Assembly: GCA_036346225.1 (NCBI GenBank) | Contig: JARFIW010000139.1 | Coordinates: 2,356,001-2,420,000, forward strand | Length of the DNA: 64,000 bases | From: Platerodrilus igneus | Lineage: Eukaryota > Arthropoda > Insecta > Coleoptera > Lycidae | Direction: 5' to 3' | Part shown: positions 1 to 10,838 of the stretch, in pieces | Layout: each line of letters opens with the position of its first letter | Numbering within the stretch: position 1 is the first letter of the stretch | The notes under the pieces: model-generated | Seen by the model: the letters and a program-made list of their open reading frames with translations, nothing else | Database searches by the model: none | What the model was told of the DNA's origin: nothing | Position numbers and translations under genes: made by a program

Positions 1-1125
1 AAGGTGAACCAATGAGTGTTATAGTAACTAACGCGTACAACACGTATCCGGGAAGACAAAATAGATAGGGTTCAATCGGGAATGTCTGACACTCAAAAGT
101 TACTCAGAGAAGTGGCAATACATCAAGCATGTGCACCGTACAGCCATACTACTACTCAATAACTAAATATCCTAATGACTAAAAAAAATAAACAAAACGA
201 AGGATTACAGGCTTATTAAACAAAAAATATTTTGTCTATGATTCTTAACATCATAAAAGTAATTCTAATACAAGGATATTTACACACGGACAAATCCTAT
301 ATGAAGAAGACTTCTTCTAGTTCTGAGAACTAAAGCGTCACAAAACAAATTCAAGATTGTCTACCAAAAAAAATCTAGACAACTCTAATCCATCTAAGCA
401 TTCCTTAAAATCATCCGCTAAGGTAAACCGCATAAACCAATATATATACTTTTTCAAACCTCAGAAAGAAAGTACATGAGTGTAATGTTCTAACTTCAAA
501 AGAAATTTGATAGAACTACCTCTCTAAACTTCCAACTCGAAAAACGCATAGTCATACCTATACTATCACATCTCAACACTATACTTTATTAACTCTCACT
601 GAAACTCTTAAATTCTAACTCTACGATTCTATGTCCGCACTACTGTGGACACTCCACAAACTACTTGATTTGATTCTAAATCAAACACTCTCTACTATAA
701 CTTTGGTCAAAACCTTCTCTACTCAAAACACAACTTGACCAACTTGACCAACTTTACAAAAATTTATAAACAACGCCAGCGACTCTCGCTTACCACTACT
801 CTAAAGTTCCTAATGTACTAAACATTAATAATGCCAACATAACTGACACTCAACTCTTTCAACATCCTAAGATCAACAACCTAAACTTCTACAACATCAT
901 CGCTATAATCAACATTTTCAACTTTTTCAACATCATCCACGTGCAAGCATTTTTTTTAAATTATCTCGATACTGTACCTACACATATTCACTACTACTGC
1001 TACTTCAACAAAAAAAAAATGTGAACAAACACGAAAATTTAATCTTTACTCGAACAAAATTATCATCAAGATGTTCGATTTACGTCATACTACAAAAGAT
1101 TTCTTTGACAAACAGAAGTCAATGT
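1..1125. other. No recognisable gene; probable 3' region of the adjoining Gypsy remnant
   Basis: AT-rich sequence with no substantial open frame. It lies downstream, on the minus strand, of the integrase fragment, so it should hold the 3' untranslated part of that element and perhaps a decayed 3' LTR. I looked here for a copy of the sequence beside the primer site (2900 onwards) and did not see one, so the 3' LTR is either lost, too diverged, or beyond the window. Confidence 0.3.
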
Positions 1126-1905
1126 CACAATTTACTTTTCTGCAACATCATTATCTAAATCTAAAGCAGAATATGGTTTTAAATCTTTAAGGTGCTATCT
1201 ACCGGCTTTAGAACCATCAGTATTATTCAAGTCATATACCGAATTCGAAATTTTCTTACGAACAACACACAAGATAAACTTTGGTACCAATTTTGCACTG
1301 AATTTCTCACTAGCTTTAGAAAGTACCTTGTTAGTTCTCCAAACCTTATCACCGACTCTAAACGAAATATCTCTTCTTCTCAAATTATATTGTCTGCTTG
1401 TACGCTCATAAGCCTGGTGCAATCTCGCACGAACATCTCTAAAGATTTCCCATAACCCTTGTCTGTCTAAAACATACAAAGGACGATTCCCAGGGATAAC
1501 TTCACGATCATCAGCTGGAAGAATTTCAGCACCGTAAAATTTTCCACTGATCGGAACACTACGACCAAAAACTAAAAAATTTGGGGTATAACCAGTCGAC
1601 TGATGTTTGGCTGAATTTATAGCATACTGTATTTGGGGTATCTCTACGTCCCATGTGTTATGATCATCTATTTACGACCTAATTACAGTACCAATTGCTC
1701 TATTTGTGCGTTCCACAAAATTACATTGAGGAGCATAAACTGCAGTATACCAAATTTTTTAAAATTCAAATTTTTTACATAAACCTTTAAAAATACGATC
1801 TGACAATTGAGAACCATTGTCACAAATAAGAAATTGAGGTACGCCGAAAATTAAAAATACTTTTTTGTCAATATAGCGCTCTATCATATGGATTGAAACA
1901 TGATT
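1126..1905 (-). pseudogene. Ty3/Gypsy integrase fragment (core plus C-terminal domain)
   Basis: Integrase inserts retrotransposon cDNA into the host genome. Read on the minus strand across two or three frames, the segment gives the integrase core: CDNGSQ carries the second catalytic Asp, NFVERTNRAIG the catalytic Glu, and IQYAINSAKHQSTGYTPN is the usual core ending. It is followed by the C-terminal YNLRRRDISFRVGDKVW block and a terminal HLKDLKP. The last 94 codons (1195-1479) are open; upstream there are a stop near 1673 and a frameshift near 1757. Reverse transcriptase and protease are missing, because the next recognisable piece (2485-2748) is gag-like. The element is therefore internally deleted. 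The family assignment is firm for integrase; the clade is not resolved. Confidence 0.85.
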
Positions 1906-2146
1906 CGATAACTTCGTCTTCATTTACTACTGAAAATGGCTTCAGATCTTTTACTTACCACTTAACGGCTTCCGTGTAGTAAACGATTCATCAATAAAAA
2001 AACTAGTCACGACGATAGCTAACAAAAAGATATCAGTGTTCAGGTACACTCTCGCCCTACCACCAACCAAACTGTCGAAACAACTAAAATGCTTCACAAC
2101 GCCAAAATTTGCTAGAATGACAAACCCTCTACGAGCCTCACCTAGA

Positions 2147-2356
2147 CTAACAACCAAAAATTACAACATCAATCTCAAAAAAAAATGATGCAAAAATTAC
2201 TAGAGCGACAAACTCACCTCGAGTCTCGTCTAGACTTACGTAATGCTGAGCGACCAACTTTTCATGAGTCTCGTCTAGACTAACATACTGCTGAGCGACC
2301 AACCACGACGACAAGTCTCGCCTAGACCAAATAGACTTTAACATGCTGCGTTGCAA
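2147..2356 (-). pseudogene. Short frame with a repeated peptide motif, possibly gag-derived
   Basis: The minus-strand frame carries two copies of a peptide of the form LVAQxYVSLDETxxx, encoded by DNA repeats built on a GTCTCGTCTAGACT-like core (about 2218-2320 on the plus strand). It lies between the gag-like piece and the integrase piece of the same decayed Gypsy element. It could be a repetitive linker of gag or simply a local minisatellite that happens to be open. I do not recognise a domain. Confidence 0.25.
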
Positions 2357-2484
2357 TGCCGATATAAATCAAAAATTTGCTATCAAAACAAAAACGTGCC
2401 TATGCACAAGAGTAATTCTCAAATGATATGACGACAGCACAAACCAATGTACCTTTTTTAAAAATAGAATCCGTAGCATTGCCA

Positions 2485-2748
2485 TCAAATTCTAACAAAA
2501 TGTTTTTTTTGACTCAAGCAAAGAATCAATTTTTTTCGCTCTTCTAAAAATATTACTATATTCCCAAGAAGATTAATTAAGCAACCGGGTTCTTTTACTT
2601 CCTTAGCTAAAAGTCTACCTAAAATTTTCCTCTTCTCAACAATAGGCCTACTGCTTTCTATACCTCTATTGTTTAACTCATACTCCAACTCTTCTTTGTG
2701 CAAATAAACAATCTGGAAAGTATCTGCCATTTCAAAAAAACGTTTCAA
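2485..2748 (-). pseudogene. Gag-like N-terminal fragment of a Gypsy element
   Basis: An 87-codon minus-strand frame beginning about 130 bases inside the primer site, where gag is expected. It includes ELEYELNNRGIESSRPIVEKR, which resembles the short helical 'ELxYELxxRGI' block found at the start of many insect Gypsy gag proteins. It breaks off before any capsid or zinc-knuckle sequence. Position relative to the primer site supports the call more than the sequence does. Confidence 0.45.
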
Positions 2749-2881
2749 CTACTAAATTTCTAACACTACTATTAAAAAGTTAAACCAGCGCTCTCGTTCC
2801 GCTAAATATTCTTGTTTGCCAATTACTAAATTAAATGAAATTTCTACGCTGCAGTGTCAATAACTGAAATAACGAAATCGA

Positions 2882-2899
2882 AGCCCACGTTGGGCGCCA
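2882..2899 (-). promoter_or_regulatory. LTR-retrotransposon primer-binding site, tRNA-Lys type
   Basis: On the minus strand the site reads TGGCGCCCAACGTGGGCT. As I recall it, this is complementary over about 16 bases to the 3' end of animal tRNA-Lys(CUU) with its CCA tail. The 5' LTR of the minus-strand Gypsy remnant should therefore end at about 2900, and the sequence from 2901 upwards is its LTR, soon interrupted by the fold-back element at 2933. Confidence 0.7.
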
Positions 2900-2932
2900 T
2901 AAGTGTTACACTTTTTTATTTTAATGTAACTA

Positions 2933-4620
2933 CACTGAGAAAAGGATTTTGTTGCTTCAATTTAAAATTAGTTGATTCAATTAGAATTTTGTTTTGTATA
3001 TAAACAATGATCTACATGCATTAAATAGAACATAATAAAATGTTGCAAAACCGATTTTGAAGCAAACAAACCTAAATTTGTACCGCAATAATTATGGCAT
3101 TTACTCAAATGGCCATTAATGTAACTTGAATGTTAGGTAAAGTTCCTTCACATACTTGTGGGTTTGAATCGAATTATTTAATACTTCTATCAAATAAACT
3201 GTTATGTTAAATCAACACGTTGAATATCCCACATACAAATAAAAGTCATTGAAGCAAATACACATTAATTTTATCAATGCACGAATTTAATACTTGAAAG
3301 GGTTTGCAGCATTAAAATAAACCATTCAAATTTTTCCACTAACCAAAAAGCGTCATTGGTTTAAAATTCAGTATATATTGATTTAACTAACCCATATGTT
3401 GAGCACAGTTAATAATTATTAAGCTCAGTGGCTAATAAGGGTTGAAGTAATAACATTTTTGGTTTAATCAAACTTCTATTGTGTTCAGTTGAAACATTTA
3501 GCTGTCAAATTAATCATTTCGCTGCGTGGTACATTGCTTAGAAATAGAATTAGTTTAAACATCCAAGGTGGTTTGATTCAATATCCAGCTTGATTGATTC
3601 CGACTTAATGAAGTTATTTTAATCAATTTTTTAATTCAACTTGGCGATCAACACATGAGTTTGTTCATCCCTAACAGATTTAAAAAAAAAATTGATTTAA
3701 AATAACTTCATTCTGTCACATTATCAAGTTGAATATCGAATCAAATCACCTTGAATGTTACATTAACTCTAGTTCATGGTGCATAATATTTAGTTTAGCT
3801 TCCACTTGAATTTTATAAAAGCAATACTGATTATTGAAAAGTTTGTTTATTCCTTGAGGTTGCCATGGGTCTTTGAAGTTAGACGTTTGCTTATATAGTT
3901 GAATGCTAAAAACAACTGCATTTAGCTATGGGCAATGAGACCAATTTATAAGAAGGTACTTACGGGTTTTTAGACGAAAAGATTTTGTTTGAACATAGTA
4001 CAGCATACCAAATTTATCTTCCATGTATTTTTTTAGTTGGTTGAAATGCTTTTATGGAAACTAACACAATAAGCAATGCGAGTAACGCTTAACGCCATGT
4101 TGACGTGTCGCAGTCGAAGGGTAGCAGTATATTAAAGATATAATGTGCGCGCGCCGTACATCCAATACGCAGTATCGGACACTTACTAAAAACGGTTGGG
4201 GTTCAACAAATAACCACGACGTTTGATTTCGCATCGTACTTTATTTAAATCAACAAACTATAGTACGTTTGTTTCAATGTTAAATTTGTTACAAAACGTG
4301 TTCATTTGACACTTCCTCCACCATTCATTTAACTAAAATGGATTTTTTTTCAACATCAAAGTAGTATTGGACTAAAATATGAAATTTGTTGGCAATATTA
4401 GTTTGTATTAAATACGATTATTGTTCAATGAAACTGACTTTTGCATTCTTTTATTAACCAACTGTTATTTAAGTCAACTAATTTTTGTAGTTAGTTTAAC
4501 AATTTACAGGCGGTTCAGTGAATATAGTTTCGTTTAGAACGACTAAAAAATACTTGATCAAACGCTTTATTTTTCAAAACAACAGAGTTGGTTGTATCAA
4601 CCAAATTACTTTTATCGGTG
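2933..4620. mobile_element. CAC-ended fold-back DNA element (about 1.7 kb)
   Basis: The left end reads CACTGAGAAAAGGATTTTG and the right end, reversed, reads CACCGATAAAAGTAATTTG. The similarity continues inward as scattered matches (CAACTAATTTT near both ends). AACT lies next to each end, consistent with a 4-bp target duplication give or take one base. A second inverted repeat lies inside (about 3558-3632 against 3681-3765). CAC termini with a 4-bp duplication are seen in Chapaev-type elements, but no transposase is present, so the superfamily is an inference. It sits 33 bases outside the Gypsy primer site, inside the presumed LTR. Confidence 0.5.
3558..3765. repeat. Internal inverted repeat of the fold-back element
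   Basis: About 75-bp arms (3558-3632 and 3681-3765) with mismatches. The left arm has AAGGTGGTTTGATTC and AATGAAGTTATTTTAATC, and the right arm, reversed, has AAGGTGATTTGATTC and AATGAAGTTATTTTAAATC. The spacer is about 48 bp. The RNA or single-stranded DNA would form a long hairpin. Confidence 0.6.
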
Positions 4621-6440
4621 AACTCTACCTTCTAGGCGGCAGAGCGTCTATAAATTGAGAGGGGTTTCTGTCTAAAATTCAAGCCCAGGGAAAATGAATG
4701 GAAAATGGCTTTGAGTACAATAGAATCCTCTTAAGAGATCTTCCAGCCAGCTAAGTTTCTTCAACTTAGGGCAGAGCCATGAGCCAGGGTCGTAGGATGG
4801 TATACGATAAAAAAAAGAATTTTTAATGGACGTCAAGCAATCCTACGCGACCAGGCGGTTCGCCGGTCGGGCAGCATGATCACGGGCAACCTTTTTACTT
4901 CGCAGTAAAAACTTGTTTCCTTTACATCCTGTTGTTTAAAATGGATTTGAGTTCTAAAACACTTTACTCCGCGAGCACGCGCAAAGAAATTAATTCATGC
5001 ATCCACACGCATATTACGGTAACTAGAAGGTCATTTTAATTTCATGAACATAGATGGAGTTGTATGTAACGAATAAGCATTATTTTTAAGAAATAGAAAT
5101 TTTACGCTTTTAATACCATAAAAGTTCTTTATAAATAAATAATAATTACAAAAGCGTATATTAATGAAGGACGAATTCGTAATCGTTACATTAGAACGCA
5201 AAAGCGTTCTCTCTTTGATAATTTTATTATTTTTTATTTTTCAGGTTTAAATATGTTTTTAGATGTACCCTAACCGTGGGTCCATTGATGATGAGATTTA
5301 GTAATTAATTTTTTTTTTGTTTATACCAAAAGGTTTCCGCGCTTCCCTTGCGGTTTCTTCTTTCACCTCTAATTGTTAAAAACTCCAAGTGTCGGTATTA
5401 GCGTTTGACGCCTTAGGTAAAATTTTGTAAGACAGGCGCGCAAACGTGGGGCTTAGGAACACTCTTGGCAACCAAAATATTGTCATTTTATTATTTTTTA
5501 AGAATGCATGTTATATAGAAATTTATTCTAAATAATCATTAAGTTACTACCACAATCCTCAAATTAGCCTACATTAGATTTAGGACTTCTCTTATTAATT
5601 TTCTTTCTTGGTGATACAAATTTGCCACCCTTCGGTTTGCTCTTCGCTTTTGAAATAATTCGCTCGATTATGTTTAATCCAACTTCAGTTGCTGTTGCTA
5701 CTAGTACTTGTAAATTATTCATAGGAATGACAGGCATTCCATTCTTTTATTCTCTCATAAACTTATACACATGAAACGCATTTTTACATGTTTTTCAAGA
5801 AACGTGCTGTGGCGCTGTGCCGCGAGAATGCAGTGTTATGAACGTATACAATTTTGTATGTTCAAATAGTAGTATTCTTTCACATAAGAACTGAAATAAT
5901 TTGTAGCAAATATATTAATATTATATACCCGGTTATTTTCAGTGTCCATTATTTTTGTAATTTGTATATCATTATCATTAAGCATGGATAAACATCACCT
6001 TAATTGTAATTTAAACCTTATACATAAGTGCTGACTTTTATAAATCTCCGTGAGACCGAGTTTTCTTGATAAGACTAATTAACTAAAAGAATGATAAAGA
6101 TCATATAAAACAATGTTCCTGTATCAACTCGATGTCAGAAAACGGGATTATTCAATTTATATTTTATTGCGTCTGTCATTGAAAAATATTTTGATCATTT
6201 AGTATATTTAATTGTTAAACATTCTCACACTAATTAAAATTGTCTCGGACAGCAGCTACTCCTTCTGCCAGATAGTTCTGAGATTTATTTTGTAACTGTA
6301 ATTCGTAGAACAGCACATATTTATTAAAAATTAATAATAAAATTTCCAAATTTCATAATCGGTTATTCGATAAAACTCGCCCACTAATTGAAGACATCAC
6401 AGAGGGCCAATTTGAGACAGTAAGAAAATTTTTGCTACTG
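4621..6440. other. No supported gene
   Basis: Mixed AT-rich sequence. On the minus strand 5563-5741 is open for 57 codons from an ATG and ends in a lysine-rich tail (GGKFVSPRKKINKRSPKS). This could be a terminal coding exon but lacks a clear splice acceptor, so I do not call it. 4640-4920 is richer in GC and may be more of the interrupted LTR. Confidence 0.4.
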
Positions 6441-6444
6441 CATC

Positions 6445-6665
6445 AATTTGGGTCTTTTAGGTAACTGGGTCAATTTGGGTCACTGGGTTAATGTGTGCCA
6501 ATTTGGGTCACTGAGTCAATTTGGGCCACTGGGTCAATGTGGGTCAATTTGGGTCACTGGGTCAATGTGGGTCGCTGTGTCAATTTGGGTCACTGGGTCA
6601 ATTTGGGTCATGCGTCACTGGGTGGTGGGTCACATCTTCATTTGGGTCACTGGGTCATGGGTCAT
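6445..6665 (+). repeat. Minisatellite, unit about 18-20 bp (CAATTTGGGTCACTGGGT)
   Basis: Roughly a dozen imperfect tandem copies of a T/G-rich unit alternating CAATTTGGGTCACTGGGT with CAATGTGGGTC variants. Open frames across it are by-products of the repeat and do not suggest a gene. Confidence 0.9.
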
Positions 6666-7735
6666 ATTTTAGGTGACCCATTTCATCTATGCTATCAAGT
6701 AAGTGGAGCAATAGTAACAATTACGTCAGATTTAAAGCTGCACGAAACCAACTGATCGAAATTGTTGTTAGAGATGGCCGAACTCAGCCCGGCCCAATCT
6801 TGGGCTAGGCTTTCGAGTCTGGTCGCTTATGTACTCGGGCCAAGCGGACTGGCTTATCATGTACTCGGGCCAGAAGGTCCTTCTTTTTATGATTTCAGCT
6901 TAAAAAACCCGACTCAGCCCGAATATTTTACAGTAGAATCAACATCCGCTTATTCGTAAGGTATGAGTGAGATTTAAAAATAGTTTTAAAACTGCACTAA
7001 TCGTTTGCAGAAAAATTTTTGTTTCAGCTAAGTTATACTGACTGCCGCGTTTCCCTATCAATTATTATATGAACTATTAAGTTGTGTGTGTAATATAGAT
7101 TATTTTGCAGAGTGTGATGTCTGATGTGTGACAACAATTATTAGAAATATTAGACTTTGTTCTCCATAAACGACACCCAATTTGGAACACACTGTACAGC
7201 TGAAGATTGTTTAGTTAATTTTCGCCATTGTGAGGTTACTGTTGAGTATTGATATAAGTACATTGCATGAGTCCTCTGTTTCACACTGTGACTGTGGATT
7301 ATTTTATGAACTATAATAGTCCATTATATATACGGGCTCGCCGAGAAGTCTTTTTGTATGTTATTAGCACAGGACACTTAGACATGTGGATAAATAGTGG
7401 TATGAATAAAAAACAATTTTGTTATGAATAAACAAAGGTTCGAGGTTCGTCGTTCATCTATCGACAACGTCTGGGTGCATTCCTCAATGTTCGATGTAAA
7501 GGCTAATACGCCGCCACGTTCTTATGTTCATTCTCTGCAACATAACAAGGGTTGTGTTTTAAAATGCTATGTGAACTACGTCTTTCAGTTGATCGTTGTT
7601 CACGTATTGTTGTTTACGAACACCATTTTTTATTATGCTCCACTGTACACTGTGCCACGGTCCGGGCATCTTAAAGGCCATGAACGACTGTGCGGGTAGG
7701 TGTCGTGATGCACGTCTAATTCGGCGGTTTAGAAA

Positions 7736-7975
7736 CAGTGGCGGCTCCGTGGCTTAGTTCGGGTGTGACTACTAAACCTAAGGTCCCGGGTTCGATTTCC
7801 GACATAGACCGCTTGAAAAATGTTAACCAGTATTTTTTTACAAAAATACGACCTAGTTCGAATGAGAGGTAAAATGTAGGTCCCTTGTGTGAGTGTTGTC
7901 ATGCAGGTTTAAGATCCCTACCTTGCTTGGAATAGCGAGAGTTCGGCAAATTCAAAATTTCAATGTAAAAAAAAT
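7736..7975 (+). repeat. tRNA-derived SINE-like sequence
   Basis: 7750-7762 (TGGCTTAGTTCGG) matches an RNA polymerase III A box with one inserted base. 7788-7800 (GGGTTCGATTTCC) matches a B box with one inserted base. They are 38 bases apart, as in a tRNA gene. The surrounding sequence does not fold into a proper tRNA and continues into about 170 bp of unrelated sequence, which is the layout of a SINE. The end is not defined. Confidence 0.5.
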
Positions 7976-8233
7976 TACTTCCTGGCCAATGTAGTATCTT
8001 CGCGTAGAGTTGGTCGTTAATTTCGGATGGTGAAATAATTTAAAAATCACCGCATTTAAAAGCTCGCTAAAGTTAATATTTACCACATATAACCTCAAAT
8101 TTACTATGAGGTTAAATTCATCGGGGCGACGAATACGTTGTATATAATAACTAGCACTTACCCGCGGTAGCTTGCTGATGATGCAGCAGTTTTAAATTCT
8201 TTCAGATGTCGTGGGTGGAAAACTGAGGCTTAC

Positions 8234-8421
8234 CTGTTGGCCTTGCTGTAGGCGTCGTCGATGAAGCACCGATATGTGGTGAGCGACAGAGGATAGCGCG
8301 GAAGGAAAGGAATCACTTCATCAATATGTAGGATCACTACACCACACGTGTACACTTGAGAGAGGTCGGTAGTCAAGGCTTTTGTTTCGACACATTTGCG
8401 CCCACGAAACGTTTCTCCCTT
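8234..8421 (-). CDS. Candidate internal exon of an unidentified host gene
   Basis: The minus strand has a pyrimidine-rich acceptor (CCTTTCTTAG) at 8422-8431, then 188 open bases in one frame, then a consensus-like donor (AACAG|GTAAGCC). The only open frame, ending LTTYRCFIDDAYSKANR, uses far more GC than its surroundings and has no stops, while the other two frames do. It starts in phase 0 and leaves two bases at its 3' end. I do not recognise the protein family. A further strong donor-like site (CGGGTAAGTG) lies near 8162 on the same strand. It could still be chance. Confidence 0.3.
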
Positions 8422-8429
8422 CTAAGAAA

Positions 8430-10200
8430 GGTTAAAGTTCTCTGACGCACATTGGTGGGTATCACTCGTATAAGGCGTGAGATAATGCAATTTTTGCATT
8501 TTCTCAGATCACAACGATAAGTCAATGACTGGACTTTTATGAGAATAAAATCTTTGCGTGATTTTCACGTACGGTTGTAGTAAAAGATTACAGTGCTGGG
8601 AAATTTTCCGTACGGGGTTTCAAAAATCCCCCGAACTTAACTAATTCACTATAAGTTGAAACTTTTTAAAAAAATCGTAACAAAGCAACCACGTATTAAT
8701 CATGCACAGTTAGCTATGGCATCAAGAATATGATTCTAGCAGATGGTCCCAAATCAAAATATGAGGCAGATTGCACTAGATTTCTTCTTAAAAGTGTGGA
8801 TAATGTTTTGCCCAAAAAAAGTATTACGATTTCGAGAGCTATGATAAGTTGCACACTCGTCCAAGAGCAACACTTTTTTATCATTTGCATGCAGTTGGCG
8901 TGTGAGTATTATTTTACTTGCCTGGGCACGTTGGTTCAAGTCACAATCACTCAATTTATTCGCTGAGGATGGCCGAAAACATGAAACGTGCAAGTCTTTT
9001 CGCATGTGGTTCTACATGTTCGATTCTGTAGACCGATTACAGGTTGACTTTATTGGTGATCGTACACTTGATTCCATCACAGCAGCATAAGTCTCGATGC
9101 GAGTCTTACGCAACCTACCACGTGCTGCATCACGAACACTTCCCGCTGCAAAAGTATGCTTCTCAAATGCGAGTAATGTTGATCATGATGGCGGGGTTTT
9201 TCTAAAACGCACGGCGAATTCTGTCAAAATGTCTCACATTTTCCTTTTCGTATTCTGAAGTTCATGTACCCACACAGAAGCCATCAACCGTTTATCAACA
9301 CTGAAAACATCTGTATAAGCCGTAGTTTAATTTTATCAACTGGAGTGTTTCCCTTCCCCAGTATGACAACCAAAGTGAACGTTACATCGCAGTTTATGTA
9401 CATGTCTAACGGCTGTATGCTAATAACATGTAAAAGAAATTCTCGACTAAGGTGTAATTCTAATGGTATACGTTGGTATACGTGTTAAGTAAATTAACCT
9501 GAATGACGAATTTTTCAATCATTAGATAAGCAGCTTCCAGTTTTTTATATTTGTTAAATTTACAGCACTTCGTTTAAATGCAACAGTAATTCTCCTTGTT
9601 TTGTGATTTTGGCCTTGAGTAGGTTATAAATTAATAGTTAAATTGTAGACTAAGAATGATGTTGTATGTAAAAATATGCTAAGATACCCTCGGGGTTTAC
9701 ATCATTATCGCGTGATTTTTTTATCGTTCTCGTGGAAATGATGTGAAACTTTTGTTCAAAGTCGAATTAATTCTGGTTGACGCTTTAGTAGCGCGACTCG
9801 ACTAGAGCGGTTGTGTTTTGGTCGGAGTGCCGTTCAGTACGTGTTTTTTGATGTTGTGATTTAATTATCGTCTCCCACCTTTTTCATCTCATCTTTGCAC
9901 ACTGCAATTAGAAGATCCATGTGACGAAAGGAAAACCTGGACGACAGCTCCCCGAAAACTCAGTGAAAATATAAGTAAATACCATAGGCATTTGCATGTT
10001 TAAATCATAAAATTTATTATGTAATCGTTAAGGGTTGTTTAACGTGTAGTAATTGACGCCCGAGTAAGAGTTGTAACAATTTTCCCCTGTTGGGTGAAAT
10101 GTAATAACGTATGCCATTCTCGCTTTATCTCACGTAAATACATCTGACTTCTTATCATATAAAGACGAGTAATAACTTAGTTTCGATAACTTTGCATCAG
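8430..10200. other. No supported gene
   Basis: Several short overlapping frames occur on both strands, none with a recognisable domain. A minus-strand frame at 8754-9005 contains KVLLLDECATYHSS, vaguely like a pogo/Tigger catalytic block, but without its other motifs. 9790-9850 is a GC-rich patch of no clear meaning. Confidence 0.4.
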
Positions 10201-10838
10201 TGGTAGGGATTGTGCAGACACTATTAAACATTGGACGCTTAAATAAGCCTCACTTAACCGAAATGAATAGACTTAAATTCAGGCTCAGCCCAGTTCGACC
10301 AAACACCCGCCTCGAATTCAGACCGGGTTTTGGGCGGGCTGGCGTTGAAGAATACCAGGCCATGTTTTCAAAAAGTCCGGCCCAGCCTGGCCCAAAGCCA
10401 TCCCTAGTTGTCATGTAAAAACGACTAAATCAAATGTAGTCGAATCCACTGATTGAATTAAGAACAGAAATACCTTTAAATTGATGTACCGCTCTTCCAT
10501 AAAAAAAAAAATTGAAAACGATTCCCAAGTGTAAATTTTAAACTTTCAACCGTCATATTCGTGTCAAAAAATAGTAATTATACTTTTATATAAACAACCC
10601 AAATTTTACGGGAAAGCTTTAACCATTCTAAAATTAAAAAAGGGCGACGGACTTTTCGTACTCATTCTACACAACGTACAAATTAACCTCAATATTACAA
10701 AAGAAAATATTAACATTTTTTTCCCGTTAACTCATAAACGTAGCTGTGTTTATGTCTAACTCAATCGTAAATATTCTAAAACTTTTTCCGGTTTCCTACA
10801 AGACACTGTCTAGTCTTGGATAGACAAATGTAATTTCT

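Larger units (their letters stand above)
6769..10406. mobile_element. Possible hAT-like element defined by its two ends
   Basis: The left end TAGAGATGGC (6769) and right end GCCATCCCTA (10406) form a 10-bp terminal inverted repeat with one mismatch. GTTGT is directly repeated outside both ends. The 150 bp inside each end is rich in GGCCCGGCCC-like runs, a composition seen at ends of many hAT-type non-autonomous elements. The interior (3.6 kb) shows no transposase. hAT normally duplicates 8 bp and only 5 match here, so the two ends could instead be separate short elements. Confidence 0.35.

Noticed and set aside
6762..6959. 65-codon frame starting MAELSPAQSWARLSSLVAYVLG as a gene
   Set aside because: It translates the GGCCC-rich end of a hAT-like repeat; a similar low-complexity frame occurs at the other end (10200-10418).
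8754..9005. Minus-strand frame with KVLLLDECATYHSS, like a pogo/Tigger catalytic block
   Set aside because: Neither the other catalytic blocks nor any DNA-binding domain is present, and the opposite strand is also open. Too little to call.
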